This document shows positions 34,088-37,451 of a stretch of DNA of 37,451 nucleotides, in pieces; positions within the stretch are counted from its first letter, which is position 1; the number at the start of each line of letters is the position of its first letter. Below the pieces are notes generated by a model, which was not told the origin of the DNA, searched no databases, and saw nothing but the letters and a program-made list of their open reading frames with translations. The translations under genes were made by a program, and so were the position numbers. The stretch comes from a virus: IMG/VR virus record IMGVR_UViG_3300032242_003031, positions 1-37,451 of that record; one strand, given 5' to 3'.

Positions 34088-35446
34088 ATGGCTGACCAGG
34101 TGTTGGTGACGATTGACGGCGACGACGTGACGGTGGTGACGGCGGCTGAGCAGGGCCCGGCCGGGCCGGCTGGGTCGTCAGTTCCAGCCACGCCGAGCTC
34201 GCTGGGCGGGGTGATTGTCGGCAACACTTTGACGGCTGACGCAAACGGCATTTTAAACCTGCCCAACCTGACCACAGCGGGCAGTGCGGGAAATGCAACC
34301 CGAAGCATTATCTTGACGCTTGATGCCCAGGGCCGCGTGTTGTCGGCCACGCCCGTGTTGATCACGCCCGACTGGACGAACGTGACGGGCAAGCCGTTAT
34401 TTGCCACGGTTGCGACCAGCGGCCTTTACAGCGATCTGACGGGACTGCCGAATCTTTCGGTTTATCAACTCCAGTCAACCAACACATGGGCGAACCTGAC
34501 GGGCAAGCCGACTCTGGCCAACGTGGCCACAAGCGGTGCTTATGCTGACTTGAGCGGCACGCCGAACCTGAGCATTTATCAGACGATTGCAACAAACACG
34601 TTTGCAAATTTGAGCGGGGCTCCAAACATGAGCCTGTATTACTTTGCAAACAATCCCACCGGCTTTATCACAAGCTCGGCACTCTCGCCATATCTTCAGT
34701 CAGCCACGGCGGCGGCAACCTACCTGCCAACGGCAAATTTCACGTTCAACAATATTACGGGCAAGCCGACAACGCTTTCAGGTTATGGCATTACAGACGC
34801 TTATGCCAGCAGCAACCCGTCCGGTTTTATCACTGCATCGGCACTGACCACCTACGCTCCGCTGGCCAGCCCCTCGCTAACCGGCACGCCCACGGCCCCA
34901 ACAGCGGCAAACGGCACGGCAACCACGCAACTGGCTACAACCGCATTTGTTGCGGCGGCAATTTCAGGCTATGTGACGGCATCCACAGCCAATAGCACAT
35001 ACGCGCCGATCACAACCACGGTCACGCTGACCGGCGTTCAGACTTTGACAAACAAGACGATCTCGGGGGGCACGCTTTCGGGCTCTACCACGTTTCAAGG
35101 CGATTCTGACCTCTCCGGCTATCTGCTTCAACACGCGGCGGTTTTACCGAAAACGGTATCGGCAACGGCCTACACGCTGACTCAAGCCGATTGCGGTTCA
35201 ACCCTGATCCTAACGGGCACATCGGCTCAGACGATCACCGTGCCAACGGGGCTGATGCGCGGTTATAACGTGACGATCTTTCAGAAGTCAGCATTTTCAT
35301 CGACAATTTCCGCCGCTTCAGGCGTGACTCTTTACGCCAAAAACGGGCTAAAAACGAGCGGGCAAAACGCCTTGATCGGCATCGTGGACACGGGCGATGC
35401 CAACCCGCCAACCGGTTTTGCAGTGGGCGGGGACACCGCCACATGA
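34088..35446 (+). CDS. Tail fibre protein with internal repeats
   Basis: The 452-residue product starts at ATG 34088. A short N-terminal strand region (VLVTIDGDDVTVVTAAEQGPAGPAGSS) ends in a collagen-like GPAGPAG. A 38-residue repeat (W.N.TGKP...VATSG.Y.DL.G.PNLS.Y) begins at residue 96, and TGITDAYA.SNPSGFITASALTTYAPLASPSLTGTPTAPTA with TTQLATTAFV follows, both standard for phage tail fibres. The C-terminal 100 residues (ITVPTGLMRGYNVTIFQKSAFSSTISAASGVTLYAKNG) form a beta head. It would bind host surface. Its stop overlaps the lectin gene start. Confidence 0.85.
   Translation: MADQVLVTIDGDDVTVVTAAEQGPAGPAGSSVPATPSSLGGVIVGNTLTADANGILNLPNLTTAGSAGNATRSIILTLDAQGRVLSATPVLITPDWTNVTGKPLFATVATSGLYSDLTGLPNLSVYQLQSTNTWANLTGKPTLANVATSGAYADLSGTPNLSIYQTIATNTFANLSGAPNMSLYYFANNPTGFITSSALSPYLQSATAAATYLPTANFTFNNITGKPTTLSGYGITDAYASSNPSGFITASALTTYAPLASPSLTGTPTAPTAANGTATTQLATTAFVAAAISGYVTASTANSTYAPITTTVTLTGVQTLTNKTISGGTLSGSTTFQGDSDLSGYLLQHAAVLPKTVSATAYTLTQADCGSTLILTGTSAQTITVPTGLMRGYNVTIFQKSAFSSTISAASGVTLYAKNGLKTSGQNALIGIVDTGDANPPTGFAVGGDTAT
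34373..34645 (+). repeat. 114-base (38-codon) tandem repeat in the tail fibre gene
   Basis: Units begin at 34373, 34487 and 34601, exactly 114 bases apart; the third is partial. Each starts with an aromatic codon then AN/TN and L/V-T/S-G-K/A-P. The period keeps the reading frame, so recombination between units would change fibre length without breaking the gene. Confidence 0.75.
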
Positions 35447-36945
35447 TAGCCCGCCCCGGCACAAGCCCGTTCATTTTCCGCAAGCCTGCCACGGCTTCAA
35501 GCGTGCCTACGCCCACGGTCTATTGGGAAGCTAATTTTGGCGTTGTTACGACCACCAACGGCACAACGGCGGATAGCTCGCCCGTCAGTGGTAACAAGGT
35601 GCTTTCTTGGACTTCCAAGGATGCATCGGCAACGGTAGCCAGTTACGGCACGAACGCAAACAGGCCCACGTACTATGCTCCAACATGGGGCAAGCCTTAC
35701 TTGACATTTGACGGGACGCAAAACCAACGGTTGGAAACGACCGGTTTTGTCTCGACCTTTAATAACGCTCAACAATATACAATGGGGGTTTCGCTGCGCA
35801 CGGCCGCGGCTTATTCAGGCTATCGCAATGAGTCTTATCTCTGGCTGAACAGCACCGGAAACTCGGGTATCTTGCAGGCTGGCCCAAGTGGGGCTGGCTA
35901 CAGCGTGTTTGCAGGCGGTGTCACATACATGGGTGGCACGCGAACCATTGTGTCTTACAGCGGTGAATTGAGCAGTGAAAGTACGTTGTTTGCCTCGTTT
36001 TCAACAACTGCAACCGGATCTACCGCCGCATCATCAATCACAAAGATCTATTTCAATGGCGCCCTGGTGGCCTCCGACACCGCATCCACGGCTACGCCAA
36101 ACTATTGTGACAAGATCATTATTGGTGGCACACAGGACACCAGCAGTTCAAAAACAAAGGACTATTACGGCGTTTATTTATACTCCACCCAATTAAGCGA
36201 TGCACAGGTTGCAACCGTCCACAGTGATATCAGTTCACGACTTTTTACGCTTTCGCTGCCCGTCTCTGGTGCGGCCTTGTGGCTCGATGGCAGCCGCCAG
36301 ACCGGACTTTGGGACACGACCGCACTTGGATCTAATGTCTATTCCAATGGTGGTGCAATCGGGCAGTGGAACGACCTTAGCGGGAATAGCAAAAATGCAA
36401 TAGCTGGAACAACCGCATATAGTTCAACCAATAGGCCAACTTGGAATAGTCCTGCCGTTGGTTTGAACGGGCTTGGAACTTTGAAGTTCAACGGGACTTC
36501 AAACTATATGTTTATTCCAGCCTCAAGCTATTCCGCATACACGCTGTTTATTGTTGCTCAAAACAACGACCTTTCAAACGGGTCGGTTCTTTTGGGGAAA
36601 TCTTCTGGTTCTACAGATTACGTCTTGATGGGTTCTGTTTTTCGTGTTGAGATGACAAGCACATCAGATCAAATAAACACGGCACGAACAAATAACACCG
36701 CATGGAATTATTTGACTTGCAAATATGATGGCAGCAGTGGAACGCCGTATGTCAACGGGGTGATAGGCACTGTAAAAACGGGAATATCAGGATCGACACT
36801 TGATTCAAATTGTATCGGATATTACGCGACAGCAAGCTACATTCTTGACGGTCAAATTGCTGAACTGGTGCTATTCAACAGTGCTTTGAATGACACCGAC
36901 AGGGCATCTGTAGAATCATATCTCAAAGCCAAGTGGGGCCTATAA
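35443..36945 (+). CDS. Receptor-binding-type protein with two LamG/concanavalin-like domains
   Basis: The 500-residue product starts at ATG 35443, overlapping the fibre stop. Two jelly-roll lectin-like domains are visible: about residues 20-270 (VLSWTSKDASATV...YLTFDGTQNQRLET...GVYLYSTQLSDAQVATVHSDI) and about 280-500 (LWLDGSRQTG...IGQWNDLSGN...LKFNGTSNYM...AELVLFNSALNDTDRASVESYLKAKWG). Such domains bind glycans, so this is a good adhesin candidate. The second domain's DNA is clearly lower in GC (about 42% over 36481-36900 by hand count) than its surroundings, suggesting exchange. Confidence 0.8.
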   Translation: MIARPGTSPFIFRKPATASSVPTPTVYWEANFGVVTTTNGTTADSSPVSGNKVLSWTSKDASATVASYGTNANRPTYYAPTWGKPYLTFDGTQNQRLETTGFVSTFNNAQQYTMGVSLRTAAAYSGYRNESYLWLNSTGNSGILQAGPSGAGYSVFAGGVTYMGGTRTIVSYSGELSSESTLFASFSTTATGSTAASSITKIYFNGALVASDTASTATPNYCDKIIIGGTQDTSSSKTKDYYGVYLYSTQLSDAQVATVHSDISSRLFTLSLPVSGAALWLDGSRQTGLWDTTALGSNVYSNGGAIGQWNDLSGNSKNAIAGTTAYSSTNRPTWNSPAVGLNGLGTLKFNGTSNYMFIPASSYSAYTLFIVAQNNDLSNGSVLLGKSSGSTDYVLMGSVFRVEMTSTSDQINTARTNNTAWNYLTCKYDGSSGTPYVNGVIGTVKTGISGSTLDSNCIGYYATASYILDGQIAELVLFNSALNDTDRASVESYLKAKWGL

Positions 36946-37391
36946 TGCAATCGCCCATGTTGATCCACTTCGCAATCACGCCCGACAAAGCCACGGCGTT
37001 TGAGTCCTGCCTTTTCGGCACGCCCACAATAAAACTCCGCGACAAAACCACCGGAGCCGCATGGCTGGGGGCTTCCACAAGCTGGTATCTGGAAACCGAG
37101 CTGACCGACGGCATGGGCCACCGCAAAGCCTGCCTCGCCAGTTTTTCAGCCTGGTACAGCGTCGCGGCCTACAAGCTGCAAACAGGCGTGGTCAATGGCG
37201 TTCCAGTTTTTACGGAATTCGCCGTGCCGATTATCGTGGAAAACAATTGCGGATTGCCAACGCAATCACCGGATCAAGGCTTCGCGGCGTTTCTGGCAGC
37301 TTGCAACCTTGAATTGATCTCCAACAGCAGCACGCCACCCGCAACCGGCGGCGGCAACGGCACAATCTCCGGCAACGGAACGCTCTCATGA
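36945..37391 (+). CDS. Phage protein with Gly/Asn-rich tail, repeated at the left edge
   Basis: The 148-residue product starts at ATG 36945, sharing a base with the lectin stop. It is mixed alpha/beta (MLIHFAITPDKATAFESCLFGTPTIKLRDKTTGAAWLGASTSWYLETELTDGMGHR) with four cysteines, a helical segment (QGFAAFLAACNLELIS), and a STPPATGGGNG...GTLS tail matching the protein end at coordinates 1-70. No domain is recognised. It may be a small tail-associated or chaperone-like protein for the lectin gene. Confidence 0.6.
   Translation: MQSPMLIHFAITPDKATAFESCLFGTPTIKLRDKTTGAAWLGASTSWYLETELTDGMGHRKACLASFSAWYSVAAYKLQTGVVNGVPVFTEFAVPIIVENNCGLPTQSPDQGFAAFLAACNLELISNSSTPPATGGGNGTISGNGTLS
37328..37351 (+). 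repeat. 24-base sequence repeated at the left edge (10-33)
   Basis: These 24 bases (starting CAGCACGCCACCCGC) are identical to positions 10-33. The surrounding 65-70 bases to the shared ATGA stop/start junction are similar but not identical, so this is a paralogous repeat and not a simple end overlap. Confidence 0.85.
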
Positions 37392-37451
37392 CATTCTCTA
37401 AAGCCGCCCGCAACTTCACAATCTTGATGACAATTGCCATCACGCTCTTGA
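37388..37451 (+). CDS. Start of a small membrane or secreted protein (partial)
   Basis: The ATG at 37388 overlaps the previous stop (ATGA) and the frame runs off the right edge after 21 codons: MTFSKAARNFTILMTIAITLL, visible as a basic start and a hydrophobic helix (FTILMTIAITLL). It occupies the same relative place as the membrane protein at 67-255, but the sequences differ. It probably begins another small-membrane-protein unit. It could also be a signal peptide. Confidence 0.6.
   Translation, partial: MTFSKAARNFTILMTIAITLL

Noticed and set aside
37388-37451. Direct joining of the right edge to the left edge as a closed circle
   Set aside because: The frame of the last gene does not continue into the frame ending at 70, and the genes after the two repeat copies differ, so a segment is probably missing.

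Overview
The window is best read as a nearly complete genome of a temperate, long-tailed (siphovirus-type) bacteriophage, opened in the middle of its late region. It holds one large terminase, one HK97-type head set, a lambda-like G/G-T tail chaperone pair with a frameshift site, a tape measure, an integrase with an attP-like site, and a recombination/replication module. Base composition is fairly GC-rich (about 55-58% by eye). The host is probably a Planctomycetota bacterium. That is inference from memory of family style: the integrase N-terminus resembles the RP.Y..H..SG.A leader of planctomycete integrases, and one small secreted protein carries a CPGGTCP motif. No host sequence is present to prove it.

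Layout. (1) 1-3364 (+): the end of a gene repeated at the right edge, several small membrane proteins, a staphylococcal-nuclease-like enzyme, a secreted thioredoxin-like protein, a papain-family (C1) protease and a small secreted protein; this is the likely lysis/accessory block. (2) 3449-9744 (+): tail genes (terminator, tube, G/GT chaperones, tape measure, distal tail, Cys-rich tip proteins), closed by a strong terminator at 9760. (3) 9810-10735 (+): a short transcription unit with its own sigma70-type promoter, overlapping operator-like repeats and a ribbon-helix-helix (RHH) protein. (4) 10909-13126 (-): a zinc-ribbon/TM2 membrane protein, tyrosine integrase, an attP-like 3' half of tRNA-Arg(CCG), and a small RHH-like protein. 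(5) 13164-25739 (+): a divergent control region, RHH regulator and BRO/KilAC antirepressor, then a YqaJ-type exonuclease and RecT, a CsrA-like protein, a winged-helix replication initiator containing an iteron origin, a ThyX stub, many small unknown genes, a RuvC-like resolvase, an AP2-domain protein, and two overlapping genes carrying sigma-70 regions 4 and 2 separately. (6) 25774-37451 (+): terminase, portal, Mu F-like head protein, prohead protease, capsid, decoration, connectors, tail fibre and lectin-like proteins, and the start of the small-membrane-protein block that continues at coordinate 1.

How it works together (inference): RHH proteins and the BRO antirepressor would set the lysogeny decision around 13.1-13.3 kb. 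Integration would use the tRNA-Arg site. Early rightward transcription expresses recombination and replication functions acting at the iteron origin. The two-part sigma factor, placed just before terminase, is a good candidate for switching on the late genes, which run through the window edge to the terminator at 9760. Both edges lie in homologous copies of one gene end, so the contig probably stops at a repeat.
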